Part shown: positions 28,195 to 40,334 of the stretch, in pieces
Numbering within the stretch: the stretch's first letter is position 1
Layout of the letters: each line of letters starts with the position of its first letter
Assembly: GCA_000499405.2 (NCBI GenBank)
Contig: HG738138.1
Span: 11,587,208-11,651,207, forward strand
Direction of reading: 5' to 3'
DNA length: 64,000 nt
Source of the DNA: Onchocerca volvulus
Taxonomy: Eukaryota; Nematoda; Chromadorea; Rhabditida; Onchocercidae
Made by a program: the position numbers and the translations under genes
Notes under the pieces: model-generated
What the model was told of the DNA's origin: nothing
Database searches by the model: none
Seen by the model: only the letters and a program-made list of their open reading frames with translations

Positions 28195-28325
28195 TTCATT
28201 CTCATATCATTTATTTAAAAAGAATAAATTCTGATATCATATATTTGGACGGAATGAATTCTGATATCATATTTAAACAGCATGAATTCTGATATTGTAA
28301 ATTTAGAGAGACTGTATTCTGAGTG
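28195..28325 (+). repeat. About 30-bp tandem repeat, 4-5 diverged units
   Basis: The core CTGATATCAT (with TGAATT before it) recurs at about 28201, 28231, 28261, 28289 and 28319, a period of 28-30 bases, with units diverging toward both ends. It is a minisatellite in intergenic DNA. Confidence 0.75.
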
Positions 28326-29804
28326 TTTTGAAGCTTTCTTGCCAGTCACTGATTGGTCGCCGTGGTTGTTTTATAGAATCTACTTTTTGTTATACCTCTT
28401 AGGGAATGGTTCACCAATGTTACACAGAATAAGAAAGCGCACGATATTTTAGAACAGTTTCCCTGATTATCGATCAGCTCCTGCGATATTCATAAACCAA
28501 GCTTTTTAGCCCTTTCAGATTGTTTTAGATACTGAACGATCGAAGAGTGATTAGTCCTGAAATCTTCGGGGGCTTTTCTTGTAGATACAAGGAGGTTAGT
28601 TTCAGTTAATTGCTCTCAATTAGTAATTGTCATCTTCCGAGACTGATCACTGCACTTTTTCATTTTCAAGGCTTTTATTCTCTAGTTTGCGACTAATTTT
28701 GAATTTATAAAAAAGGCAGTCGGGTTTATTTTATTTAAGCAACACATAATGCGATGCTGCAAAAGTAAAACAATCATTTATAAAGAGTACCTTGAGATGT
28801 AAAGCCTTAGGGGAAATTGAAAATTTTCGGTATGATTCTGTTATAATTAATATTAAATTAAAATGAGTTTAACTCAAAAAAATTCGAAACTATAGCGACT
28901 AGAAAGTCTGAACCTTCAAAAGAAATATAGTTTAGTTTGAAATGAAATTTCTGACTGTTTTAATTTTTAGATTTGAAATTGTAACTGCAAAAGAAGAAGT
29001 CAAAAATCCATATCCAGATTGATTATTCACACTGAATTGGATTTTCCTTTGCTCAATTCATTACATAAAGTTTCTAATTAAACGCTGAACACTTTATTTC
29101 TTTTGGTTGCATTATATTATTGTGCTTCTTAAAATTCTTTGATCTGTATAACTTTAAAAAAAATGGTACATTGTAAGATCGAAGTGGTAACTGAATTTGA
29201 TATGATATGTAATCAAAATCTTAATATGACCGAAATTGAGTTCATATTTGATTACTCAGCATATCGTAAAGTAAAGAAAGTGACGTTTAGTCTCTCAGAG
29301 ACAATTTTTTCAATTGCGTGACAGACTTCACTAGAAAACAATATTTCCTAAAATACGACAGAGCGTAAAACAATATGAATGATGTAATTTCAGATGGAAT
29401 TGTAGCTATAATTAGATCTGTTAGCCAATGGCAGTTCGCAGTATTGTGTCATTTCGTTTTCAGTCGAAGAAGGAATGCAAGATTCAACGAAATTGTCATT
29501 CAGTTCTCGTATCCTTAATGAATATTTTAGTTCTCCAAGGAACTAGCAATCGATTCAATCTACTCGATACCGATGAGAAAGAATTACAGAATGCCTCATT
29601 TGGTAACAAATGACAAAACCCATGACTACAACAAAACAGAAATTGGAATAAGAATTGGAAGAAAGTCATTAGGTTTGAGGCTAATATGATTCTATCCACA
29701 TTGCATCTAATATGGGAGAATTAACATAATCTGATCGATTAAAACTTTTGTCATTCATGAATGTGACCTGTCTAGACGTGATAGTTGTCGTTGCATGTGC
29801 GAAC
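28326..29804. other. Intergenic DNA without supported genes
   Basis: Mixed-composition sequence with short frames on both strands (for example 29428-29613 and its antisense). None shows a known motif or a splice partner. Confidence 0.45.
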
Positions 29805-29934
29805 ATTTGGCAAATTTGTTGTACATCCTTTCACAGTTGCATCAAATCTACATTCCAGAATGCCTGTTACTAGCGAGGGAGATCCGGAACTTCCGGACAT
29901 CTTTGATGTTATGGTACATTTGGAAGACAAGCCT
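29805..29934 (-). repeat. 130-bp duplicated segment, copy A
   Basis: The reverse complement matches 43391-43520 over 130 bases with no gaps and three mismatches. In both copies one frame, read in + direction here, is open and gives EGDPELPDIFDVM followed by HLEDKP. The opposite strand is also open (KMSGSSGSPSL, then ECRFDATVKGC). All three differences change the residue in the first frame. I do not recognise either protein. The flanks of the two copies do not match. Confidence 0.85.
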
Positions 29935-30186
29935 AACAAGCTTTTTGCATACGGCAATATATGAGGAAAATGCCGCAGGGCAGTCATTAATTTTTTCTTT
30001 TAATTTTTTCATAATTGATTTCTTTATTTAGCATTATTTCCTGAATTTTTGAACAAAGATCAAAAGAAGAATAAAGTTTTTAAGACTGTTAGAATAGATC
30101 TTCCCCAAATTTTTTTTTTTTAAAGCAATTTGAATTCAATGCTCTCTGTTGAAAGAGAAAATACAGTAACCATCGTTGCTTTTCAG

Positions 30187-30562
30187 ATGGAAGGATTCTG
30201 CGCTCACTTGAAAGAGGCGGAGAAGTGACTGGAGGAGATTGAAAGGCGAAATGCCCAAGAAGTGGAGGAAGGACAGGAAGAGGTGGACGAACAGATGGAG
30301 AAGGAGCCGGCATCTGAGGGGTCGAAATTGACGACTTGAAGCAGAGAAGGTCCTTCTGCCTGGAACTGATGATGAGGCTGAGCTATGGACATCGAACGCA
30401 GAATAGGTTCTTCTGCCGGACAACGATGATGAAGAAACCTCTGAGATGTTTCTGGTGCCAATGGAGGTGAGTAGCGCTTCACGGGATTCGAAAAAGCGAC
30501 TTAAGAATCAACTAGCCTGCATGGTAGAGATGTTGCGGATTAAAATCTCATCAAATATATAA
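30187..30562 (+). pseudogene. Acidic coding remnant with stops and a frameshift
   Basis: A GC-richer island starts at an ATG directly after a TTTTCAG acceptor (30180-30186). It reads MEGFCAHLKEAEK, stop (30226), then an acidic helical stretch with LEEIERRNAQEVEEGQEEV, stop (30337), and continues in the +1 frame with VLLPGTDDEAEL, stop (30404), VLLPDNDDEETSEM and KKRLKNQLACMVEMLRIK to TAA at 30560. The two VLLP units are 57 bp apart and look like an in-frame internal duplication. Long antisense open frames here are probably shadows of the biased codon content. The protein is unrecognised. The alternative is several small exons with introns bypassing the stops. Confidence 0.5.
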
Positions 30563-30566
30563 ATTT

Positions 30567-30852
30567 AAATAACTCCATTTCTATCCGGAAACTCAGACCA
30601 GAAAATAAAAGAGATGGTGGATTGCTCACATTCTTTGATAGATAGGAAAACTTTCCGCACGGGATCTATACATTGCGTGGTGGCCCCTGTTGATTCAGGT
30701 TTCGATGAGGTTGCCGATCCGTCACTAGATATATCGAAGAATGGTTGGGGACGAGTTTCGAAGTGCAAGTGTCCAATAGTATTTTCATCGTCAATATCGG
30801 AATAGAAGTATTTCACTCTGTCGTCGTGAAATTGCGGTACGCGTTTTTTCAA
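30567..30852 (-). other. Orphan 95-codon open frame
   Basis: The minus strand is open from a TTG codon to a TGA near 30567, with well-mixed composition (RVPQFHDDRVKYFYSDIDDE near the start, EFPDRNGVI at the end). It has no ATG, is preceded in frame by TGA, and I could not join it in frame to the TTTGCAG acceptor just upstream. It may be an exon whose acceptor I missed, or a gene fragment linked to the adjacent pseudogene. Confidence 0.25.
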
Positions 30853-31073
30853 ATTTCAAAATCTGCAAACATTTTATTCTTTTACATGTTTAGAAGTAAC
30901 TTCATATCAATACTTAGATGTTTTAATTAGTTAGAGTAACTTTGTGACCACTGAACAAATCACTGATGGACTAGTATTTTATTGAGGACTTGTGCATTCG
31001 GCATAAATGTGAACGTGATGATCTGTTGAAATAGCGTTGAATATTATTCCTTTCTTTACAGCCAGCTGAGCTA

Positions 31074-33401
31074 ATGGATTCGATCGAACATGGGATGAAT
31101 TCATCATTAACGCTGCGTGCTGTTGGCTCCAAATATGTTCTGTCATGTTGTGCTTCATTCGTTGCTGAAAGTGGTAAATTTTTCTAGATTTTTTAAACAC
31201 ATTACCGTATTTAAAATCAAGTTGTTAACGTACAGTGCATTGTTTTTTGCTAGACTTTCCACAAATTCATTTCTAATTGAATTCTAAAGAAGTATTGGAA
31301 TTCGTTTATGTGTTTTCTAACTATAACATTGATTCAGTTAGGAATGATGCATGATTTCATCGAAATCTCACATGTTGAGTTTTACTTGGAACATTGAAAC
31401 CTATTAAATTTGTAAATATTGCATTAACTTATCAGGTCTAGGTATTCCTTAAATCTATTCAGGCCATGGGATAAATGGGTTCTAGTGAAATATTTGAAAT
31501 CATTGGCCTTATATCCCAATTGCTGCATCAGTCTGTTTAGCCAGTTAAGTTCAAATTGAATAGCAAATTAAATTTTTTGGAGCTTTTCCAGTCTTGAAAA
31601 TAATTTGCTCTTTTTCCATAGTAACTTATCCGCTGGATGTTGTCAAAACTCGATTGCAAATGGCACCTGGCCATATGGGAGCAACCAGAAGTGATATCAA
31701 GCCGCCCAGAATGTTGCGAATGACATGGCACATTTGTAAGATTGATTCGCTCAATTATAGGTGCTGCTGCTGTGCTACATCTCATTTCACATAAAAAATA
31801 ATTGTTAATATGACTAAATCTTTTTCCGAAAAGAGCTTTAGTTGCAAGTTTTTGTCCAATTTTTTTTTTTAATCTTTGTAGTAACTCTTTATCTCTCAAC
31901 AACTCAGATAAAGGCTCTTTTATTTCCTACATATAGTTCATGTTTTCTTTTTTTCAGTGAAGGATGAAGGCTTTCGCTGTCTATTCAGTGGACTTGCCCC
32001 AGCGGTATATCGGCATTTCAGTGAGTTTTTATGAACACATATTATCAAGGAACGCTGACAATGGCTTAGCTGCTTTCTACAGATCGAGAAACTAAACTCA
32101 TTTGTGCAAAGTTTCAGAGATAGCCAGGCTGAAGATTAATCTCTAGTTCTTTCTTCAATAAATAAAATATATGTGTGATTACAGTTTATACGGGATTTCG
32201 AATGGGTATTTACGAAGCAATACGATCAGCCATTTTTGATAAGGAAAAACACAAAATTTTTCCAATTTGGTACGATGATTTTTAGCTTTGTTTTACATTT
32301 ATTTTGCTGCAGTTAGTTTCGCAAATATTAATCAATTTCTTGGAGAAATGAATAATTCTTTTTAGGCAGTCGGCCATATGTGGTTTAGTATCAGGTGCTG
32401 TGGCGCAGTTCCTGGCATCACCAACTGATTTGATCAAGGTGCAAATGCAAGCGAAAAGAATGAGGAAGTCGGACAATTTTCAACCTCAGTTATCAATTTT
32501 ATGATATTTCATGCAAAATGTGCAAAATCTCTGGACTTCTTCAAATTTCAACATATTACTTCCATTAATTTCTACAGAAGTCAGCTTCAGATTTCGGAAT
32601 TCATGTCATGCTTTTATTGCGCTTTACAAAAATAATGGTTTTACGGGCCTCTGGACTGGTTGGCTTCCAAATACTCAGCGCGCAGCTTTATTGAATATGG
32701 CTGGTGAGTATATGCATATTGTAATTTTGAAAGCTAAACTAATATGTATCAGATTGTATGTGATAAGTTGGGTCAACTGCATGCCGCATAGAATATATTT
32801 AAAGTGTGCAACTGAATATTTTGATCTCGGATACAAATTTGAATTTTTGTTTGAAACAAGAACTCATAGATCTTGCAACGTACGATCATACGAAGCACTG
32901 GTTGATGACGAAAGGTTATTTGGATAATTATTGCACACATTTTATTGCCAGTCTTATTTCGGGCATGGCTGCTGTTATTGTATCTACTCCAGCGGATGTT
33001 GTAAAGACGCGAATAATGGTTCAGTTACGCAGCAGTGACGAAAAATCGGAAGTTTTGGCTTTTTTTTTTTTTCAGATTAGTAATTAGATAAATTTTCACT
33101 TATTTTCTGTTTTTAAGAATATTATTGCTATAAGCAACTTATTACAGGACCCATCAATACAAAGGATCTTATGATTGCCTAAAACGGATTTGTCGAGATG
33201 AAGGTTTTTTTGCTCTATACAAAGGATTTGTGCCATTATATGTTCGATCGGTAAATTACTTTATGATTAAGATAGATAAAACTTACTCTGAAGTTTAATT
33301 AAGATTTTTAAATACTTCTGTAAGTTTAGGCACCCTGGTCATTGGTCTTTTGGATAACATACGAACAAATGCGGCATATGTTTGACATTTCTGGATTTTG
33401 A
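31074..33401 (+). CDS. ucp-4: Mitochondrial carrier, uncoupling protein 4 type (SLC25)
   Basis: Inner mitochondrial membrane carrier of the SLC25 family, closest to C. elegans UCP-4. Exons: 31074-31173, 31622-31735, 31958-32020, 32185-32269, 32366-32488, 32591-32703, 32870-33023, 33148-33250, 33330-33401, giving 308 residues, near the usual 310-325. All three Px[DE]xx[KR] signatures are present: PLDVVK, PTDLIK and PADVVK, one per repeat, each starting a helix pair. Family-typical stretches include RHFIYTGFRMGIYEAIR, TQRAALLNMADLATYD and APWSLVFWITYEQMR. Two introns use weak donors of the form CA|GTTA. The exon 7/8 join chosen here keeps frame but drops ten residues that would otherwise continue the reading. 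A possible AATAAA lies near 33750. Confidence 0.9.
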
Positions 33402-35322
33402 AGGCATGTTGTTTGATTACATTTATTCGTATATACCTGTGCTTTCCGAGAATTTCTGATATGAAATGATAAAGTTCTAAATTCCACGACAGTTCTCAAA
33501 AGGAATCGATCATATATTCGTTTGGAATATATGATCGGTTCCTTTTGGTTATTTTGATTTATCGTATGCTTATTTATCCTTGTTAATTTTAGAATTTCAG
33601 GACAGCTGAAAGCAGGCTGTAGAAGTGACGACCAAAAATGATCTCATGCCGTATTTTGATTAATAATTAAAATGATAAGATTATAGCAGCTTGTAGTATA
33701 GTTATCCATGTAGTTGTAAGTAAATCATAGACGGTAAACTAACTGTTAAATAAAATTGCTTTCTGAATTTGGCTACATGCGGATTTATATAGTTTCAGAA
33801 AAATTCATTTCGATTAATTCCTAATTAAAAGAATGATTACACAGTGCGTGAAATATAGCAGATTGTTGAATAATGATTCGAAAAGTTCTCGAAAGTTATT
33901 TCAAGCTAATCTGTTCTCAAATATCATGGATAAGTTTTCGGCTCCATTCATTTTTATTTATTTCATGATTTCCACTCTATCTTACTGAAGATGCTTTGTG
34001 TAATGGATCCAGTTTGGAGTTTGAAATACTGAAAAAGTTGCACTATAGCAATGTTTGCAGTAGCCAGAGAAGAAATTTATGCATCATCTTATCCCATATG
34101 TAACGAAGTATGTAGTCAGAGCTTTCAAAGTAACGTACATGATGTGAACTTGATTCGTATTTGAAAGGATATTGCCCGATGCCGAGTTAAATGCATAAAA
34201 TTTCTACGTATGACATGGTCTAATTCGTTTTCTCCACGTTCTAAGGTACTCCTTTCACGGAGAAATTGAGATACTAGATAAGTTGTTATGTTCCTTCAAA
34301 TTCGTAATTTTTACGAAAGAAAACGGGATTAGGAAAACTACAATGAAGTGATCATGGTTATTTCCATAATTCTTACCTTCTAGCTAAATCATGGATGCGG
34401 TTTTCAACTGTTGCAACAGCTGAAATTTAGAATTCGTGGAATAATTATTCCCTGAAATCAAAAGAAAACATCACGGGAAACTGATTGGCGTAGCGTTCCG
34501 ATAGCGATGGCCATCGGCTGCACTAAAAGGATTAACTTAATTCAGTGGGGTCTCTTTTGCTGTTATATGTATGCTGTAATGGCAGTTGTGCAAGATTTCT
34601 TCGCTTGCGTTGATTCCCATTAGCTTGGATGGCGAAGACAGGTTAGGTAATAGTTTAACCTGAAGATTTCATTATTCAGCGTTCCAGTTTTTATTTTGTC
34701 CATTTTTTGGAAGTCAAGGGGCAGAAGCAACCTTTTTCTTAGAAATTATTCTTGTTATGTTGATTCAAGGAGTTTCTTTCATGTTTTTAATTTTCTTTTC
34801 ATATTGTTTCATATTTGAATTGTTCTGTACACTTATAAGCTTGCTACGCATCTGCTATGAAACTTCTTTATTGTACGTTTTACGTACGTGCAATATGCTA
34901 CTGGTCGCATATTCGTTTTTTTTTTTTTTTTTTTTTTTTCTTAGTGTTTTCATACACAGAATATTTATTCTGCTTTGAATAGCATAAAGTAAAATGTATT
35001 ATATTTTCTAGAAGTTATTACTTTTAGAATGCTTACTGAATACTGGTATAAATTGGCCGAATAACCTATCAACTGAAAAGCACTGGGAGCGATGAAGGTT
35101 CATTGATTATTCATTTTTGAAATACCAAAATTGAAGTTAAATTAGTTTAGCCATAGAATTATGAATCGTAATTATAGCTGGATTCATACCATTTCTTAGC
35201 TTTTACACATATGTGTTATGCGTCTTAAATTGTTTTATCATATATTTTACGCTTATTTTATACATTTCATACTTTTTGCATATTTATGCATTATTTATTA
35301 CATGTTTATGCAGAAATTGGAT
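33402..35322. other. ucp-4 3' UTR and intergenic sequence
   Basis: Holds a strong hairpin (33496-33548) and a possible poly(A) signal near 33750. The rest is AT-rich with a T run at 34916-34939. No coding sequence is supported before the SEC15 start. Confidence 0.6.
33496..33548 (+). promoter_or_regulatory. 24-bp stem-loop in the probable ucp-4 3' UTR
   Basis: Arms 33496-33519 and 33525-33548 pair over 24 positions around a 5-base loop (GTTTG). 22 pairs are Watson-Crick and two are G:U in RNA. It starts 95 bases after the ucp-4 stop and before the possible poly(A) signal, so it would lie in the mRNA. Confidence 0.75.
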
Positions 35323-38300
35323 ATGGATGGTTCATCGGCAGCTAGTGCCTCGAAAGAAACAGGAACGGGAAGTAGTGATACTGCCTCTACTTCATATCAA
35401 CAATGTATGTCATTTGATGCAGGTTTTATTCAGCTGATATTAAAAAGTGGTAATCCGAAATTCTCAGTTCGTATTTTGTAGATCCGGAAATGAGTGCTGA
35501 ACAAGAATTTTTCTTATATGAACTCGAAACAACTGATTCGGGTAGTGTTGGTTTGGTGCTAAGGTTAGCTGCTAATTTATTAGGTTTCTATTACCGATTT
35601 GAAGTTAAATTTAAGAGAGACTTATTGTGTTTTTTTCGATTTTCAATAGCTACGATTGTTCAGAGCAATTTATGATTGTGGTGACGTCCACAAGTTCGCA
35701 CGTGCTCTAGAGCATCGTATACATCATTATGATAAAAGCATCCAAAGAATTTGTTCGTATCATTATCAAGGATATGTTGATGCAATGAAACAGCTGTTGC
35801 AGTTGAAGACAAGAAGTTTGGAAATAAAAGTAATTTTCTTTCATCTAGTCTGTGATGACATGATTTTAAGATTTGCCAGAAGTTTTGATGTCTTCTTCGT
35901 CTTTCGAATGTCATTATGTAAGTTGCATGTTTGTGCATGGCTATGATTTTAGTGAGGGATTTTACAGGATGAAGTTAACGCGGTAGATCATAATATCCAG
36001 GAAAGTAGCAACGAGTTACGGAAGCGTAGTGCAGAAATTGTGCGTTATAGAAAACTGCAAAGGAATGCAAGCACAGCTATCGATCACATTTCGCTCTGCT
36101 TGCCAGTGCTTGAAAATTATGCGAAACTAAATGAGCATATGCAACAGAAGAAGTAAAAGTTCTTTTTCAGTCATAATTAGTTATTGCTTTATTCTTTCCG
36201 GGTGGTTACAAATTTTCTTTTTTTTCTTTGTGTTTGTGATATTAAATTCATGTCTGAATTGACAATAAAAGAACTAAAAGTTTCTTTGTACAATATATTA
36301 TATTGTATTCATGTTTATAAACTTTGAATAGTACCATAATTTGCAGATTTTATCAGGCATTGAAAGTATTGGAAGAATTGGAACACACCTATATGATTCA
36401 TGTTGATAATTATCGTTTCACACAAGCATTAAAGAAATCATTACTTCCAATTCGTGAACAAATTAAGGAAAAATCCTTCTCAGAATTTACGGATTTCCTG
36501 GAAGATATTCGGAAGGTTTCCGGTTAGTTTTCTTCCAAGAAATGAGAGAAAATGAATTTTTCGTTTAATCTTATCTTCTTTCTATCGTTATCACTTTATG
36601 AAAATACCTGAGTTACCAGCAGATTCGATCATGTATGATAACTTACAGGACGTATTGGACAACACGCATCAAAATGTACGGCTGAACAACATTCGTTTGG
36701 AATGACAGAAAGTGAGCGTGTGAAACGTTTACAGGAAGAAGCGAAAAAGAATGCAGTTAATGGTGATATCGGTAAGTTAATTTTTTTGTCATATGTATTG
36801 TATTTATCTAAATGTAAAATTCAAATAAAAAAGAAGCATTTTTAGTTTGAAAATTCGAATTATTGTAGGATTTCTGTAAATGTTGTTAAAAATATGGTAA
36901 CATAGAGCCTTTGGAAAGTATTTATTGGGATTTTAGTTATGCTAACGAAGCAGAACTTGGCTGATGATCTGTCTCTGAATTCTAAAAGACCATTACATTT
37001 CCTTTTTTGTGAACTTTTCAGTGCTTTCATCGGATGGTTCAGTTATGAAAAAAAGTGGTAAGGGACAACCAAAAATGATGCATATACCCCTCGTTGAAGA
37101 GGATGAATTACTTAGTGCTCAAGATCTTATAGATTTTACTCCAATCCATCGATGCTGTCAAATTTTCAATGTCATTGTAAGTACAGATTTTCTGCGGTAT
37201 GAAATTCATGCATGGAATTATCTTCATTTAGTTTTTAACTATTTTTTAAGCTTCTGCTTCTTTTTCCTTTTTTTTTTTTTTCGTTTTTTCTCTTGTAAAT
37301 CTCTCAAATATTCGTGTAAGCGTTTGCATTTTAGGGTGAAAAAGAGACTTTCGAGGCCTACTATAGGAAACAACGGAAAGAGCAAGCAGTGGTTGTTATT
37401 CGACCGCCAGGCAAATTGGTAGGAAGCATCTTTAAAAGATAACCTTTCTACAGAACTTATCTCTTAGTGATTTGAACAAGTTGCATATCGTTTTCAGTTT
37501 ACCGAGTACTGCGAAAGCAGTGTCTTTTGGTGTTAAAAGTATCATCGCTTCTTTTTGAATCGCAGAATAATTTTCATTTTAGCAAGAATCAATACATTCA
37601 TATGTGAAATATTTGGATGAAATTATTGGCTTTTTCGTAGTTGAAGATCATATTATGCAAACGGAACCTAGTTTAGTCACAGCAGCTTATAAAGATCAGC
37701 TTTGGGAGATGGCACTGCATCAAGTTACAACTACCATGAATGCCCATTTTGTAAGTTTTTAATAGCAATGTACTGATCTTATTATGTAAGCATGATCTAG
37801 TATTTGTGCATTTTGATGTAAAAATTAAGCTATATCAGTATGATAATAAAAAAAAGTAAAAACCTTTACTATAGGGAGGTTGTTTGGATGTTGAGATGAT
37901 GTTGAAGATGAAGAAAGTTATTTTGTTGTTTGCAATGACAATGAAAAGCTATGGATTTGGAATTGGTTCTCTTTACACACTGCTCCAAAATTTCAGGTAT
38001 TTTAAGGTATTTTCCTAAACCGAGTTTCTTTTGGGAATTGGCTATGCAAAGCAGTGAAAGTTGATTAATTTCTTCCTTTTTTTCTTTCTCTGATGGAATC
38101 TTGCTTCAATGCAGAGATCAATACAATGAAATTTTGATGCGAGAATATTGTGCTCAATTCGAACGGGATCTTGAAAAGGACAATTATACACCAATCGCAG
38201 CAAAAGATGAAGAAGCATTCAGAGCAGTAGTAACACAGTTTCCCTTCTACCGAAGAGGAATGGATCAAGTATCAGTTGATATCATTAGTTTTTCTTGACT

Positions 38301-40334
38301 TTCAACCAATTTTTAAAGTCTTATTAAAATTGATTAAAATTGTTTTACTAAAATGTTTTCATATGCAATTTCAGGAACCCTATCCTCGGGTATTTCCGTT
38401 TTCAAAGTTTGTACCAGCAGTATATAGTCAAGCAAAGAATTATCTTGTTGGGTGTTTGAAATTTATGGAACATTTACAGCTTTCTCCTACCGAGGTCAGC
38501 TGAACTTTTCTTCAAATTTCTTTGATGTCAATCATTATCTGGTAGTTTTTAGGCCGCAAAATATTCTGCCAATCTGATTTATATTTTTATCATTAACACT
38601 AGAAATTCCAAAACTCTAAGTAAATTTTATTATATTGCTAACATATGTTAAGCATAGTTGATCCCATTAATGTGATCCAAAAAAGTGTTTATTTCTGTAT
38701 CAATTTTTTTAGGTCGATGATACAGTACGCCGTTATGCAAATGTGCTTCTTGCACGGTGGTCAGGTTCTTTGAAAAGTTTTGTAGCTAACAAAAAGCGGA
38801 CGCTTATACAGGTACGAAGACTGGCTTATACTATTCTTACATATTAAAGACAAACTGAACAGTTATTTTATTTGACATTGTTTTTTAGCTCGTTCAAATC
38901 ACAATTAATATCGGTTATCTGGAGAAGACGTGTGAATCGCTGGAGCATTATATCAGTAAGCTAACAAACGCAAGTAATGGTTCCGGTAGCACTGCAGGGC
39001 ATTTAATTACATTAAAGGATCAAGTTTTTAGGTTTGTTTCTTTATCAAGTTCCAAGGAAGAACCAGAGAATATAATTCAAAAGGATGGGTATTAATGTAT
39101 TCTTGAATTAATGTTTTGTAGAGATGCGCGTTCCGAAGTGGAGCAACAGATTGATGACGCACTTCGTGACAAAGTGGATGCTTTTCTTGATCTTGGTCAG
39201 TATTATTTCCGATTTCGAACTTGAAGTTTGAATTGATATCCGTTGAAGTTAAGTTTGATGATTCTTTGTTAATATAATAAAATTTTAGCTAACTACGATT
39301 GGGAACTGTCAGGTTCAAGTGGCCGAGCGAGCGACTACATCACAGATTTGATCAAATTTTTGGAAACAACTTTCGTTTCATTTAGTAACTTGCCAAGTCT
39401 TTTGGCAAGACATGTTTGTATGCAGGTAAACATTTTTATGACCTTATAGAATAAAAAGATGCATTAATACTTGTTTCCCTTCAGAGTTTGAAAATCAGAT
39501 TGTTCTATCTTTATTCTATATTTTCTTTTCTCTTCTAACTGATATGATCAGGCCAGAAATTTTGTTCGGATTATTATCTTTTTTTTAATGCAAAAGAAAT
39601 AGAATGATCATAGTTTAGTACTCTTAAGCACACTTACACAACTAAAGTCTTGCTTATAAATGTCTGCGATAAAAACATATAGATGGACTTTGTTTTAGAT
39701 CTGTAAATATTTGGCAAGTCGATTAACAGAGTTACTTCTGAACACAGATTTGAAAACTGTAAGCACTGGTGCACTTGATCAGTTCGATTTGGATGTGATA
39801 CAGTGCGAGTTGTTTGCTTCTCAATGTCCTGTTGCGGGATTGGAAGTACGTGCCAGTTTTTTGGATCGTTGTTATTTATAAGCAATTTCTATCCATCTTA
39901 TTTCAGGATGGAACTCTTGCGATGACTTTTGCCAGTTTGAGACAACTTCTTGATTTAGTTATGAAAGCTGATTGGCCAACTTATTTAGCTGATTACGGAA
40001 AAGAAGAAAGCAAATATTCAAGGGTTAAAGCTTCACATGCGATTATCTTGCTAGAGAAGTATGTGTTGACTGATATTTTAGCTCTTTAAATTTACTTTAC
40101 GGCAAACACCGCCGCGGATTGTTGCATAAATTTCCAACTAGTGGCATTATGGATATATTTTGCAATCCTTTCATTTTTAATGTCGCATTAAATGTGTCAT
40201 TTCATGTCTCAAAGTTTAGATTGGTTGAATTCGAACGCAAATCATCAAGTTTTTTTGCCAAAGGTCGCGAGAAAGATCGTAAAAAACTTCTGGATACAAT
40301 TCTTCGCCAGCTGCGAGCTCTTGCCAGTCAATGA
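35323..40334 (+). CDS. sec-15: Exocyst complex subunit 6 (SEC15)
   Basis: Exocyst subunit linking Rab GTPases on secretory vesicles to tethering at the plasma membrane. Nineteen exons read in consistent phase: 35323-35404, 35482-35563, 35664-35829, 35968-36152, 36347-36522, 36649-36771, 37022-37176, 37335-37418, 37583-37750, 37875-37996, 38115-38268, 38375-38494, 38713-38811, 38889-39031, 39122-39195, 39289-39425, 39699-39845, 39907-40058, 40220-40334; 827 residues against about 800 in animals. Diagnostic stretches are LRAIYDCGDVHKF and CSYHYQGYVDAMKQLLQ at the N terminus, KFYQALKVLEELEHTY, and EPYPRVFPFSKFVPAVY; the C-terminal half has the helical DUF-type Sec15 fold sequence ending LLDTILRQLRALASQ. 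The N-terminal Ser/Thr-rich 30 residues are variable in the family. The start is the first ATG after a TTATGCAG acceptor (35306-35313), probably the trans-splice site. Confidence 0.95.

Noticed and set aside
30136..30482. Two long minus-strand frames rich in Ser/Pro
   Set aside because: They are antisense to the acidic + strand pseudogene, and the GAG/GAA-rich codons there produce open antisense frames by composition.
31074..40334. ucp-4 and sec-15 as an operon
   Set aside because: Same strand, but the 1.9 kb gap with a possible poly(A) signal and hairpin is far larger than the 100-500 bp typical of nematode operons.
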